Source: Fimbriimonadaceae bacterium (GTDB lineage: Bacteria > Armatimonadota > UBA10988). Taken from it: 64,000 bases of DNA. Location of the stretch: the NCBI GenBank assembly GCA_020850355.1, contig JADZEX010000059.1:1-64000 (forward strand), given 5' to 3'. The notes below the pieces were generated by a model. That model made no database searches. It was not told the origin of the DNA and saw nothing but the letters and a program-made list of their open reading frames with translations. Shown in pieces: positions 16,293 through 24,889 of the stretch; positions within the stretch are counted from its first letter, which is position 1, and the number at the start of each line of letters is the position of its first letter. The position numbers and the translations under genes are program-made.

Positions 16293-16769
16293 TCACTGCG
16301 TCAAGACGTCCAACTGACCGGTCGACCAGGCATAGCGCGCCAGCCAGTGGCGCCCAAAGCGCTCGAAGCTGACCACCAGCGGCACCGGGTCACGGTCGCC
16401 GACGACCCGCGTGCAGCCGCCAGCGCGGACGCTGGCACTGAGCCAGACCCGCACCACGACGCGCCGCCCGCTGGCCTCGAGGCGCGGCTCGACGCGGAAG
16501 AGGTAGATACCGAGCTGGTCGACCCGGCGGCTGAGGCCGGTCAAGGTGCGGGCTACATCGCCACGGCCGTGGCCGTCCCAGGTGAAACCCGGCCCCAAGA
16601 CGCGGAGGGCGCCCAACACGTTGCCAGTCTCGAGGCACTCGACGAAGGTCCGGATCTGTTGATCGACCGCCGCCTCCGGTGGCAGCGCCGGCCCCCGCGA
16701 GCCGAAGCTGGCCACGCCGATCCCGAGCACCACTAACCCCGCCCAGCGCCACGGCAGTCTCGCCCGCAT
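16293..16769 (-). CDS. Membrane-anchored NTF2-like protein (paralogue A)
   Basis: A 158-residue protein with one N-terminal hydrophobic segment (about residues 6-24), then an approximately 110-residue cone-shaped NTF2-like domain. The domain is recognised by an initial helix (DQQIRTFVECLETGNVLGA), a loop reading LGPGFTWDGHGRGDV, and alternating beta strands to the end. ATG 16769 is preferred over an upstream start because GGAGAGG lies four bases before it. It is a close paralogue of the next gene upstream, with the same length and the same GPGFTWDxHxRGDV and STGQLD motifs. There are no conserved catalytic residues I can name. Possibly a ligand-binding or periplasmic accessory domain; function unknown. 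Confidence 0.8.
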   Translation of the reverse strand: MRARLPWRWAGLVVLGIGVASFGSRGPALPPEAAVDQQIRTFVECLETGNVLGALRVLGPGFTWDGHGRGDVARTLTGLSRRVDQLGIYLFRVEPRLEASGRRVVVRVWLSASVRAGGCTRVVGDRDPVPLVVSFERFGRHWLARYAWSTGQLDVLTQ

Positions 16770-16918
16770 CGGACCTCTCCGACGGGTCTCATCGTGAACC
16801 AACGATGAGCTTCGCGTCGACCTGAGGTTAATCGCTGCCAGGACCCAACGCCAGGGGGCCGGCGCGCCCGGAGCACATCGGACTCAAGCCACCGGCTCAC
16901 CCGATGCTCATCCAGCGC

Positions 16919-17395
16919 TCAAAACGCCAGGCTGTCGAGTTGTCCGGTGGACTGCGCCGACTTCGCCAGCCAGCGGCGGCCGTGACGCTGGAAGACCACG
17001 GTCACGGGGATCAGCCGGTCCGTCCCCAGCGCGATGTCGCGCCCGCCCTGGTGGGCCTGCGCCGAAACCAGCAAACGCGCGGTGACGGTGCGGCCGTCCG
17101 GGGCGACGGTCAACTCGGTGCGGTCAAGGTAGAGGCTGAGCTGGTCCCACTGGCGGCAGACCTGGTAGATGCCACGGATCACATCGCCGCGGCTGTGCTG
17201 GTCCCAGGTGAAGCCCGGGCCGAGGACGCGGGTGGCGGCGGCCAACTCGCGGTTCTCGACGCCTTCAACAAACTGCTGGATCTGGGCGTGGACCGCGTCC
17301 TGCGGCGACGGCTGCCGCCCGCGTGAGGCGTACACCGTCGCCAGCACCCCCACCGCCAAGAGGCCCAACCAACGCCAACTCGACCGTGCGGCCAT
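16919..17395 (-). CDS. Membrane-anchored NTF2-like protein (paralogue B)
   Basis: A 158-residue tandem paralogue of the downstream gene. A hydrophobic anchor (WRWLGLLAVGVLATVYA) is followed by an NTF2-like domain containing LGPGFTWDQHSRGDV and ending STGQLDSLAF. ATG 17395 is chosen because GGAGAAG lies four bases upstream, and because it makes both paralogues exactly 158 residues. The gap to paralogue A is 149 bases and shows no strong promoter, so the two are probably co-transcribed. The shared motif surrounding FTWD suggests a common ligand or partner. Function unknown. Confidence 0.8.
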   Translation of the reverse strand: MAARSSWRWLGLLAVGVLATVYASRGRQPSPQDAVHAQIQQFVEGVENRELAAATRVLGPGFTWDQHSRGDVIRGIYQVCRQWDQLSLYLDRTELTVAPDGRTVTARLLVSAQAHQGGRDIALGTDRLIPVTVVFQRHGRRWLAKSAQSTGQLDSLAF

Positions 17396-17503
17396 CCGAC
17401 TTCTCCGCAGCTTGGGCGGTCGCCCGCACCAGATACCTTCCCATTTGAGCCGCCTGCTAACCATCGGTTGTCAAGCCACCACCGGTGTCGCGGCCGCGAC
17501 AGC

Positions 17504-17533
17504 ACGCCCGCCGGCCACGGGGCCGGCGGGCGT
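17504..17533 (-). terminator. Strong hairpin downstream of rpsU
   Basis: A perfect 13-bp stem (17504-17516 with 17521-17533) around a four-base loop, 25 bases after the rpsU stop. No T-tract follows on the minus strand, but a second palindrome (GTCGCGGCCGCGAC, 17487-17500) does. Termination is likely but of atypical form. Confidence 0.6.
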
Positions 17534-17558
17534 CCTCGGGGGCTGTCCGGGCGCGGTC

Positions 17559-17795
17559 TCAGCGGACGTACCGCGGGATGGCAGCGTGGCTGTCGTCACG
17601 CTCATTGTGCGCTTCGGCACTGCGCTTGATCGCCAGCCGCTCCTTGCGCCGTCGCCGTTCGGACGGCTTCTCATAGGTCCCGCGCCGGCGGATCTGCTGC
17701 ATCAGGCCCGACTTGCGGACCTTCCGCCGGAACCGCCGCAGCGCCTCTTCCAGAGTCTCGTTGCTGCGAACCTTGACCTCTATCACGTCGTTCAC
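17559..17795 (-). CDS. rpsU: Small ribosomal subunit protein S21
   Basis: A 78-residue basic protein matching bS21: VIEVKVRSNETLEEALRRF at the N-terminus, then a KxGLMQQIRRRGTYEKPSERR helix region and a strongly basic tail. S21 sits on the platform of the 30S subunit near the anti-Shine-Dalgarno end of 16S rRNA. No ATG is available in frame; GTG 17795 (VNDVIEV) with GGGAAG upstream is preferred, with TTG 17807 and GTG 17786 as alternatives. The C-terminal extension (SAEAHNERDDSHAAIP) is unusual in being acidic and mixed. The gene stands alone, followed by a strong hairpin. Confidence 0.9.
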   Translation of the reverse strand: MNDVIEVKVRSNETLEEALRRFRRKVRKSGLMQQIRRRGTYEKPSERRRRKERLAIKRSAEAHNERDDSHAAIPRYVR

Positions 17796-18060
17796 CCCGC
17801 TTCCCAAGCCTGAGTCGCCGCCGGACCATCCGGGACGGGGCTCGTACCTTTTGGAACCGCCTCACCAAAACGTATGTTCCCATCGGTGGGGCCCCGAAAA
17901 CGGTCCAACCGTGACAACGGCGTGGCACCCGTGACGAGTCTGCGAAGGCTATTGCCGTGGCCTGATGCAGGCCCTGCGAGGATCTTGCGCCGGGGGATCG
18001 AAGCCCCCTGGGGCCGGGACGGGGTGGCTGCCCGAGCCGTGGGGCGGGCCGGAGAATGCG

Positions 18061-18987
18061 ATGCGGGCTGTGTGTGTGACCCCGAAGCTGCGCTACCTGG
18101 ACGACTACCCGGCGCCGCAGGCGGCGGCGGGGGAGGCGCTGCTGCAGGTCCGGCTGGCTGCGATCTGCGGCACCGACCTGGAGCTGCTGCAGGGCTACCA
18201 CGGCTTCTGTGGCGTGCTGGGCCACGAGTTCGTGGCCGACGTCGTCGGCGGGCCGGAGGTCTGGCGGGGCCGGCGGGTGGTCGCCGAGATCAACTGCGCT
18301 CCGAGCGGCGAGGCGCGGCACCATCCGCAGCGCACTGTGGTCGGGATCCTGGGCCGCCACGGCGCCTTCGCCGAGCAGCTCACGGTGCCCTGGCGCAACC
18401 TGCACGCCGTCCCGGAGGCCGTGCCCGACGAGCACGCCGTGTGCTGCGAGCCGCTGGCGGCCGCGCTGCGGATCAAGGAGCAGGTGGGACTGACCCCATC
18501 GGCCGCGGTGGGCGTGCTCGGCGCTGGGCGGTTAGGGCTGCTGGTCGGCCTGGTGCTGGCCCTCGACGGTACGGCCGTGACAGTACTCTGCCGCCAACCC
18601 GCGGCCGCCGCCCGCGCCAGCGCCTGCGGCCTGGCCGTCGCCGACGCCACGACCGCCGGGGCCGGCCGCTACCCGGTGCTGGTCGACTGCACCGGCAGCC
18701 CCGACGGCCTCGCCCGCGCCATCGAGCTGACTCGGCCGGAGGGCCTGCTGATCCTCAAGTCGACCTTCGTCGGCACCGCCGCGGTGGCGACCAGCGCCAT
18801 CGTGGTCAAGGAGCTGACCGTCGTCGGCTCGCGCTGCGGCCCATTCGCCCCGGCGCTGCGCCTGCTGGCCAGCGGCCGGCTGCCGCTGGACAAGCTGATC
18901 GAAGCCACCTACCCCCTCGCCGAAGCCGCGGCCGCCCTGGCCCACGCCGCCCGGCCCGGCGCCGGCAAGATCCTGCTCCGGCCGTAG
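18061..18987 (+). CDS. MDR-family zinc-type alcohol/polyol dehydrogenase lacking the structural zinc site
   Basis: A 308-residue medium-chain dehydrogenase. The catalytic zinc ligands are visible as C36 (AICGTD) and H55-E56 (LGHEF). The Rossmann fold shows VGVLGAGRLGLLVGL. In place of the usual four-cysteine structural zinc loop there is NCAPSGEARHHPQRTVVG, with only one cysteine, so the structural zinc is lost. ATG 18061 has GGAG at about ten bases upstream and begins the homology, although the frame is open further. A flavin reductase follows after 50 bases. The preceding 250 bases contain two small hairpins and no gene. The substrate is unknown, probably a sugar alcohol or secondary alcohol. 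Confidence 0.88.
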   Translation: MRAVCVTPKLRYLDDYPAPQAAAGEALLQVRLAAICGTDLELLQGYHGFCGVLGHEFVADVVGGPEVWRGRRVVAEINCAPSGEARHHPQRTVVGILGRHGAFAEQLTVPWRNLHAVPEAVPDEHAVCCEPLAAALRIKEQVGLTPSAAVGVLGAGRLGLLVGLVLALDGTAVTVLCRQPAAAARASACGLAVADATTAGAGRYPVLVDCTGSPDGLARAIELTRPEGLLILKSTFVGTAAVATSAIVVKELTVVGSRCGPFAPALRLLASGRLPLDKLIEATYPLAEAAAALAHAARPGAGKILLRP

Positions 18988-19037
18988 CCGCGGCAAGTGA
19001 TCATACTGGACCCAGCGCTCCACAGGAGATCGGCGGG

Positions 19038-19496
19038 ATGACGCGACGCTGGGACATGCTGGTGCATGGGGTCTACCTGGTGACGACGGCAACAGGCGAG
19101 GAGCGGGCGGGACTGACCGCGGCCTTTGCCGCGCAGCTTTCGCCCGATGCGCTGATTGTGGCGCTCGGCGCGCAGAGTTACACCGCCGAGCTGATTCGCG
19201 ACAGCGGCGTGTTGGCGATCACGGTGCTGGGCGAGGATCAGCTCGAGCTGGCAACGGCCTGGGGGACGCAGTCCAGCCGGCACGGCGACAAGTTCGCCGG
19301 GCTGCCGCTGCGGACCATCGAGACCGGCTGCCCGGTGATCACGTCCGGCTTGTTGGCCCTGGACTGCCGGGTGGAGTCAGTGCTCGATGAGTCGTTGACG
19401 CGCGGCAAGCTGTTCGTCTGTCGAATCGTCGCCGGCGAGCGCTTCCGCGAAGGTGCCCCGCTGGTCTTCCACCAGGACGACTACCTCAGCTTCTGA
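19038..19496 (+). CDS. Flavin reductase-like / FMN-binding split-barrel protein
   Basis: A 152-residue protein of the flavin reductase domain family. The N-terminal strand VYLVTTATGEERAGLTAAF, with the T-x-L/M-T-A type loop, binds FMN phosphate. The PDALIVALGAQSYTAELIRDSG segment and the VESVLDESLTRGKLFVCRI segment are characteristic. Such proteins reduce or carry FMN with NAD(P)H or act as flavoredoxins. ATG 19038 is preceded by AGGAG at 19024-19028. It probably shares a transcript with the dehydrogenase 50 bases upstream, so a redox partnership is possible but inferred. Confidence 0.88.
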   Translation: MTRRWDMLVHGVYLVTTATGEERAGLTAAFAAQLSPDALIVALGAQSYTAELIRDSGVLAITVLGEDQLELATAWGTQSSRHGDKFAGLPLRTIETGCPVITSGLLALDCRVESVLDESLTRGKLFVCRIVAGERFREGAPLVFHQDDYLSF

Positions 19497-19732
19497 GCCC
19501 CGGTCCCGCGGGGGCTGGCGCTGCCTGGGCGGGCCTGGCAGCGAAGCGCCTCCAGGGCGGCGCTTGCCGGCTGCCGCCGGTGACCAACGCCGCGGGCGGG
19601 CCGAGGTGCCGCCCCCTCGCCGAGGGCCTGCCCCGACGACCACCTGACGCAGCGTTGGCTTCGGCCGTCGGGCCCAGCATGGCGGCCCCGACGCACTCGC
19701 CGGGGCCGCCAGAGATCAGCTTAGAGGGCGCC

Positions 19733-20323
19733 CTATGGCGTCCAGGTGGCGTTCCAGGGCTGCCACTCGCTGGGCTTCCAGTTCGGCCCGGCCAGCCACT
19801 TGGCGTGGCCGTCGGCGTAGCCGAAGTTGGCGCCTTCGTTGTGCTTCGCCAGCAGGCGGCAGTTGGCATTGCCGAACAGCACCATCGTGCTGCCGTCAAC
19901 CGCCCACCAGCCGTTGCCGGTGCTGTCGCCAATGGTCACGGTGTTCGCCGGCACCGCGATGTCGGCGTCGGCTCGGCCGCTGAGGCCGCCGTTCATGATG
20001 TAGCTGCAGACGGTGTCGGTCTTGCTGGGGCAGCGGAAGATCTGGGTGTTCTTGATGTACGGCGCAATCTCGCCGCCCCACCAGCCCGAGACCACCGGCT
20101 CCCAGTTGGCGCCGCCCCAGTACATCCGCGGCCACTTCTCGTCGTAGTCGTTGGTGTACTGGTTGAATGCCAGTCCGATCTGCTTGACGTTGCTGGCGCA
20201 AGAGCTTTGGCGAGCCTTTTCGCGGGCCTTGGCGAAGACCGGGAAGAGGATCGCCGCCAGGATGGCGATGATGGCGATGACCACCAGCAGCTCGATGAGG
20301 GTGAAGCCTCGACGTCGGTTCAT
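19733..20323 (-). CDS. Type IV pilin-like / type II pseudopilin with H-x9-DG motif
   Basis: A 196-residue class III-signal prepilin: a short basic leader MNRRRG cut before F7 by the prepilin peptidase, then the hydrophobic helix [15 protein letters not shown] with E at +5. The body has the [13 protein letters not shown] start of the DUF1559 group and the C-terminal H-x9-DG motif (H in AKHNEG, then YADGHAKW). Tryptophan-rich loops follow. ATG 20323 has GGAG six bases upstream. The protein would be processed by PilD, encoded at 33860. It stands alone with its own promoter. It may be a pilus subunit or a surface-displayed pseudopilin; these proteins occur in many copies in such genomes. Confidence 0.9.
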   Translation of the reverse strand: MNRRRGFTLIELLVVIAIIAILAAILFPVFAKAREKARQSSCASNVKQIGLAFNQYTNDYDEKWPRMYWGGANWEPVVSGWWGGEIAPYIKNTQIFRCPSKTDTVCSYIMNGGLSGRADADIAVPANTVTIGDSTGNGWWAVDGSTMVLFGNANCRLLAKHNEGANFGYADGHAKWLAGPNWKPSEWQPWNATWTP

Positions 20324-20377
20324 ACTGTACTCCAGGGCCTGCCTGCAACCCGCATCGGGCCGGCAGCCCTCGCGGGG

Positions 20378-20408
20378 AGTATACCCGGATTCGCGGTCAC
20401 TGCGTCGA
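20378..20408 (-). promoter_or_regulatory. Candidate promoter of the first pseudopilin
   Basis: On the minus strand, TATACT (20378-20383) is preceded by TCGACG (20403-20408) with a 19-base spacer. The -10 is strong, the -35 and spacing are poor. The expected leader to ATG 20323 is about 48 bases. Confidence 0.45.
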
Positions 20409-20420
20409 CATTTCAGACCG

Positions 20421-21440
20421 TCACGCCAGGCGGGTCGCCAGGGCCGCAGCCAGCCCGGCGGCGGGCTCGCAGGGCAGCTCCACCGGCCGGTGCTCCAGGG
20501 CGCTTTGGTAGAGTCCCAGCAACGCATTGAACTCGGCCAGACTGCGTTCCAGCCGCGTCGGGTGCGGGCAGGTCTCGTCCAGCAGCCAGTCGAACAGAGC
20601 CTCGGTGAGACGAGCCTGCGCCGCCTGGTCCTCCACCCCGTAGTCGTGGTTGCCGCTCTGGTAGCCGCCGGCCACCGTGCGTTGCTCCCAGCTCTCCATG
20701 GTCCAGTGCACGAAGCCGGCGGTCCCGTAGACGGCGCAGCGCTTGTGGTGCCAGCGCACGTCGCGGCGGTCGGTGGCGTACGGTGCGGCATCGCCGCAGG
20801 TCAGTTGCAGGCGGACCTCGTTGGCAAACTCCAGCAGGCCGCAGCAGCGGTCGGGCGAGGGCTGCCGCCCGGCCAGCTCGCCGGCGCCGGAGACCTGGCC
20901 GAAGACCTTCGCGAAGCCCGCGTAGCCGTTGAAGTTGTCGGCCAGCTCCAGCACATGCACGCCCTGATCGAGCGGCGTCGAGCGAGCGCTGGCGTCGATC
21001 AGCCGCAGCTCACCAATCCCGCCGTCGGCGACAAGCTGCTGCAGCGCCAGGTTCTGCGCATGGAAGTGCAACTGCGTGTTGACCGCCACCTTCAGCTCGG
21101 TCGTCGCCGCCAGCCGCTGGAGGTCGGTCCAGTCTTCGCCCCACAGCGCGATGGGCTTCTCGATGATCACTGCCGGCACCGCCAGGTCGTGGGCCAACTG
21201 CAGCACCTCGCGGCGAATCTGCGGCAAGGTCACGATGTGCAGCACGTCGGGGCGGACAGCCTGGATCATCTCGGCGGCGTCGAGGTAGCGCGCCGCGATG
21301 CCGAACTCGTCGCCGAAGGCCGCCAGCCGCGTGGCGTTGGTGTCGCAGATCCCGACGAGCTGCCCACGGGGCACCGCGGCGTAGGCCCGGGCATGGCCCT
21401 TGGCTCGGGGGCCGCAGCCCAGGATGGCACAACGGAACAT
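20421..21440 (-). CDS. Gfo/Idh/MocA-family oxidoreductase
   Basis: A 339-residue NAD(P)-dependent oxidoreductase. The N-terminal Rossmann motif [16 protein letters not shown] and the [10 protein letters not shown] segment (EKP, catalytic lysine) define the family. The C-terminal domain includes [10 protein letters not shown] and a His-rich [23 protein letters not shown] stretch not usual in the family. GGGAGG six bases before ATG 21440 fixes the start. It is distinct from the oxidoreductase at 2652. It lies between two pseudopilin genes on the same strand, each with its own promoter, so no functional link to them is implied. Substrate unknown. Confidence 0.9.
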   Translation of the reverse strand: MFRCAILGCGPRAKGHARAYAAVPRGQLVGICDTNATRLAAFGDEFGIAARYLDAAEMIQAVRPDVLHIVTLPQIRREVLQLAHDLAVPAVIIEKPIALWGEDWTDLQRLAATTELKVAVNTQLHFHAQNLALQQLVADGGIGELRLIDASARSTPLDQGVHVLELADNFNGYAGFAKVFGQVSGAGELAGRQPSPDRCCGLLEFANEVRLQLTCGDAAPYATDRRDVRWHHKRCAVYGTAGFVHWTMESWEQRTVAGGYQSGNHDYGVEDQAAQARLTEALFDWLLDETCPHPTRLERSLAEFNALLGLYQSALEHRPVELPCEPAAGLAAALATRLA

Positions 21441-21514
21441 CGCACGCCTCCCACATCGCAGGTGGCTTCGCGTCCCGCCCGCCGGCTCCTGCGGCCGCGG
21501 CCCCAGGCGGGCAG

Positions 21515-22261
21515 TCAGCGCCGCGCGGCGTCGGCGTGGCCGTTCCACCAGCCGTTGTCGAGCTGCCCGTTGCCGTCCAGGTCGTCCAGCGCGGCGAGGT
21601 TCAGCGCTTTGGCGTGGCCATCCAAGAAGCCGACCGTGATCTGCTGCTGATGCCGCGCGGCGGGCACCGCTCGACAACCCCAGAGGCCGCCGCACTCGGC
21701 GCCATCGCCGTAGAAGCCGCTGGGCTTGCCGCTGCCGCGGGTGCTGCTGAGCGGCGGGTCAACCGTGTAGGAACCCGCCCCACCGCCGTTCACGCCAGCC
21801 GTGTCAGCCAGCGCCACGGTCTGCGCGGGCGCGGCGATCTCCGCCTCGCTGGCCGCCCACGGGAAGCGGCTGTTGCCGAGGTACTGGTAGTTCAGCCCAT
21901 ACCCGCCGTAGACCACCTGCGGCGCGTCGGCGAGGGTCTTGTTGAGCACGCTGGCGTCGCCCGAGGGGCAACGCAGCAACTGCCCGTTGCGGAGGTAGGG
22001 GTAGACGTAATCCGGCCAGCGCCGCCGCGGGCTCTGGCTGCTGGGCGACGACATCAGCGGGTACAGCTCGTAGTCGCCCGCGTACATCGTGACCGCCAGG
22101 CCAAGCTGCCGCAGGTTGCTGAGGCAACTGCTCTGCCGCGCCTTCTCCCGCGCCTGCGCGAAAACCGGGAAGAGGATCGCCGCCAGCACGGCGATGATTG
22201 CGATCACCACCAACAGCTCGATCAGCGTGAACCCCCGCCGTGACCACCGCTTGCCTTGCAT
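21515..22261 (-). CDS. Type IV pilin-like / type II pseudopilin with H-x9-DG motif (second copy)
   Basis: A 248-residue prepilin: leader [10 protein letters not shown], then [19 protein letters not shown] with E at +5. [18 protein letters not shown] follows, then a globular part with several Tyr-Gly loops and the H-x9-DG motif ([16 protein letters not shown]). It ends with an Asp-rich [12 protein letters not shown] segment that looks like a calcium-binding loop. An earlier in-frame start exists, but ATG 22261 has GGAG six bases upstream and gives a proper leader. It is a paralogue of the gene at 19733 but longer. It would be processed by PilD and displayed through the type IV pilus or a related secretion machine. 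Confidence 0.9.
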   Translation of the reverse strand: MQGKRWSRRGFTLIELLVVIAIIAVLAAILFPVFAQAREKARQSSCLSNLRQLGLAVTMYAGDYELYPLMSSPSSQSPRRRWPDYVYPYLRNGQLLRCPSGDASVLNKTLADAPQVVYGGYGLNYQYLGNSRFPWAASEAEIAAPAQTVALADTAGVNGGGAGSYTVDPPLSSTRGSGKPSGFYGDGAECGGLWGCRAVPAARHQQQITVGFLDGHAKALNLAALDDLDGNGQLDNGWWNGHADAARR

Positions 22262-22329
22262 CGCTATCTCCGGCGCCTCGATCGATACTGATAATGACAC
22301 TCAGAATCGACTCTGGCGCGACTGGGGCC

Positions 22330-22359
22330 AGTCTAGCAAAGGTCGCGGCAGGCTGTCAA
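22330..22359 (-). promoter_or_regulatory. Sigma-70-type promoter of the second pseudopilin
   Basis: On the minus strand, TTGACA (22354-22359) and TAGACT (22330-22335) are spaced by 18 bases. Transcription would start near 22323, giving a leader of about 60 bases to ATG 22261. Seen directly. Confidence 0.65.
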
Positions 22360-22538
22360 GCGGTTCTGGAGGACTCGGTCCGGTTTTCGCGGGCGTCTCA
22401 GCGGGCGGCGCGGCTGGCCCAGGGGACGAGGTCGGTGAGGCACAGCCGCACCAACGGGGCGCTGCGGCAGTCAGCGCACTCGGCCGGCAACGGGTGCGAG
22501 CGGGGCCAAGGCACGGTGCTCAGGGCGACCGCAGGCGC

Positions 22539-24767
22539 TCACTCCCCTGGCGGTGCCAGCGGCGCCTGCCGGGCGCCGGCCAGCTCCCAGAGGGCGCCGG
22601 TGGCTTCGCAGCCGGGGTCGAAGAACCAGGCGGGGAGCGTTGGGTCGCTGGTTTCGACGCGGCCGGGCTGCGGGATTGCGGCGTTCGACCAGCGTCGGTC
22701 GAGGCGCACCTCGAGCGCTCCCTCGCCGCCGCCGTGGCGGCCGGCGGCGTAGTAGATCATCCAACCGCGGGGCGGCAGGTCGATGGTCAGGCCGACATTG
22801 GGCGACCGCAGGTGATTCGTGGTGGGCTCCCCGTCGCCCCGCGCGAAGAGCCAGACGCCCTCACCGATGAAGCGGTTGTGGACCGTCAACTGGGCGCTGA
22901 CGGCCTGCGTCAGGTGGGGGTTGGCGACCACCAGTCGAGTGTCGAAGCCGCGGCCGTAGCGCGCCAGCCAGAGCGGCTGCGGCGCGGTGACCGCCGGCAC
23001 CGGACGCCAGCCGGCGCGGACACAGTCCGCGATCAGCGGGGCCAGGCGGTGCGCTGGGGCATAGCCATTGACCAGGTCGGGCGACGGCAGCCAGCCGAAG
23101 CGGAGGCACCACAGCAGCGCCGTGTCCCAGCGCCACTGCAACAGGGCCCGGGCGCCGGCCGGGTCGGCTGGCAGGTCGGGCCTGGTGCCCAGGTCGTCGG
23201 CGCTGCGACGGTGCAACCAACAGCGGGTCTTGCGACCCAGCAGCAGCCGGTCGCGCAGCGCGCCGGCCGGGTCCTGGAGCGCCGTGTGCGGGTTTGCGTC
23301 GTGGACCGCGACGTCGGTCTCGGCGACGATCGGGTAGAGCGCGTCGCCGTAGAACGAGCCCGCGGTGGCCAACCTGGTGCTGCTCCCGGCCCGCTTCAGG
23401 CTGTGGACCTGCCGTAAGAACTGCGCGATGCCGAGGCCCTCGTCGGTCCAGACGCCGCGTTCGTCGTAACTGCGGCCGGCCTGCCAGCGCCGCGGGCGGT
23501 ACTTCGCGCCGCCGGTCGCCAGGTCGTGGGCCACGCCAGCCGGGGCCAGCGTCGGCAGCAAATCGGTCAGGTCGCGCAGCAACTGGTCGCCGAAGCTGTT
23601 GTTGGCAGGATAGGCCCGTCGGTTGGCGGTCCAGCGCAGCGGCCACCCCGTGGCACTGGCGCCCCGCCCGTCCGGGACGTCGGCCGCAGTGATCAGGCTG
23701 TCGGCGAACCGCTCGCGGTAGGCTTCGTCGACCCAGTTGACGAGCCCCAGCAGCGGCGCGACGTCGATGGCGGCGGTGTGCTGGAACTGGGCGCGGCGCC
23801 AGGCCGCCAGGGCCTCGGGGGTCTGCAGCCAGTCAGGCGCCCCTGGGCCGAGGCTGTCGCCCCAGCGGTCGGGCCGTCCGACCAGATCACCGCCGCGGCG
23901 GTAGCAGCCGATCTTCCAGTCCCACCCGGCGCCGGTCGCGCGGCAGAGCGCCGCGCCGTCCCAGTCGGCCCGGACCGCGGGGTGTGGCGGCCGGTCGGCG
24001 GCGCCGTTGGCGCAAGCCCGCAGCACCCTCGGGTCGATCCCTGCGGCCGGCCGGAAGGCGACGAAGCTGTCGTGCCACTGCTCAATCGCCGGCAGGTAGC
24101 CGAAGGCTCCGGGATCGAAGGAGGCCAGCGCAAAGGTCAGCGTTTCGGGCTTGCCCGCATCGATGGCCAGGGGCACCGCGCAGGTCAGCAGGCCTTTCAG
24201 GCCGTCATTGCTGGCCACCTGCAGGCGGTAGCGTGAGACCCAGCAGCCGGGATCCAGCCCCACGGCGACCCCGCGCCGGGCGTCGTAGGCGGCGACCGCC
24301 GGAAAGGTGCCGCGCAGCTCCCGTTGTTCCTTCAGCCCGGCCGCCCCAGGCTGCGTGCCGCGGCCGTCGAACACGGTCCAGCCAGACGCCATCGTGAAGG
24401 GCAGTTGCAGGGCCACGCGGACCCAGACCGGCTCGCGCAGCGCCGCCACCTTGACTTCGATCAATGGCAGCGCCGGACTGCCGCGGAGGCTGATCTGGGC
24501 GTCCAGCCGCTCGCCGGTCCAGACGATCTTCCCACCCACCGCGCGCCAGATGCCGGGCAAGGCCGCCTCGCCGGCGGTCCCCAACTCCACCCGGCCATCG
24601 AAGAAGCGCAGCGCCGCGCCCTTCAGGCCCGGCCCGCTGACGGTCAGGGGCACCCCGAAGGTGCCCGGTCCCGCCGGCAGGGCCACCGTCACATCGCCCA
24701 CCTGAACCGCCGCCAGGGCGCCGGGCTGGCCGGCCAGGAGAGCAAGCAGAGCCGCGCAACGTCGCAT
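22539..24767 (-). CDS. Secreted protein of unknown function, probable glycosidase-like multidomain
   Basis: A 742-residue exported protein with a signal peptide (MRRCAALLALLAGQPGALA). The first about 230 residues are beta-rich. A central region (about 235-560) of mixed helices and strands has several Trp/Asp-rich stretches (TGAGWDWKIGCYRRGGD, LGLVNWVDEAYRERF, SYDERGVWTDEGLG) in the order expected of a TIM barrel. A C-terminal beta-sandwich follows. The shape resembles glycoside-hydrolase-like proteins common in polysaccharide-degrading bacteria, but I do not recognise a numbered family or catalytic pair. AAGGTGG precedes ATG 24767. It is divergent from the nucleoside hydrolase gene. Confidence 0.8.
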   Translation of the reverse strand: MRRCAALLALLAGQPGALAAVQVGDVTVALPAGPGTFGVPLTVSGPGLKGAALRFFDGRVELGTAGEAALPGIWRAVGGKIVWTGERLDAQISLRGSPALPLIEVKVAALREPVWVRVALQLPFTMASGWTVFDGRGTQPGAAGLKEQRELRGTFPAVAAYDARRGVAVGLDPGCWVSRYRLQVASNDGLKGLLTCAVPLAIDAGKPETLTFALASFDPGAFGYLPAIEQWHDSFVAFRPAAGIDPRVLRACANGAADRPPHPAVRADWDGAALCRATGAGWDWKIGCYRRGGDLVGRPDRWGDSLGPGAPDWLQTPEALAAWRRAQFQHTAAIDVAPLLGLVNWVDEAYRERFADSLITAADVPDGRGASATGWPLRWTANRRAYPANNSFGDQLLRDLTDLLPTLAPAGVAHDLATGGAKYRPRRWQAGRSYDERGVWTDEGLGIAQFLRQVHSLKRAGSSTRLATAGSFYGDALYPIVAETDVAVHDANPHTALQDPAGALRDRLLLGRKTRCWLHRRSADDLGTRPDLPADPAGARALLQWRWDTALLWCLRFGWLPSPDLVNGYAPAHRLAPLIADCVRAGWRPVPAVTAPQPLWLARYGRGFDTRLVVANPHLTQAVSAQLTVHNRFIGEGVWLFARGDGEPTTNHLRSPNVGLTIDLPPRGWMIYYAAGRHGGGEGALEVRLDRRWSNAAIPQPGRVETSDPTLPAWFFDPGCEATGALWELAGARQAPLAPPGE

Positions 24768-24889
24768 CGACGACCACCTTCAGATCGGCCCGCGTGGCGG
24801 GAGGCTTCCGGCAGTTCGCCCGGAACACCCGCGCTGGCCGCGCGGCTGATTCGCGCCGATCTGGCGGGATCCTGCGGCGGGAGAGTGAC

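Noticed and set aside
17446-17474. Perfect TTGACA on the minus strand upstream of the NTF2-like paralogue B
   Set aside because: No -10-like hexamer lies 16-19 bases downstream; not enough to call a promoter.
17992-18008. GGGGG-ATCGAAG-CCCCC looks like a tRNA T arm
   Set aside because: No acceptor, D or anticodon arm can be placed upstream, and the acceptor-like sequence is missing downstream. Treated as a plain hairpin.
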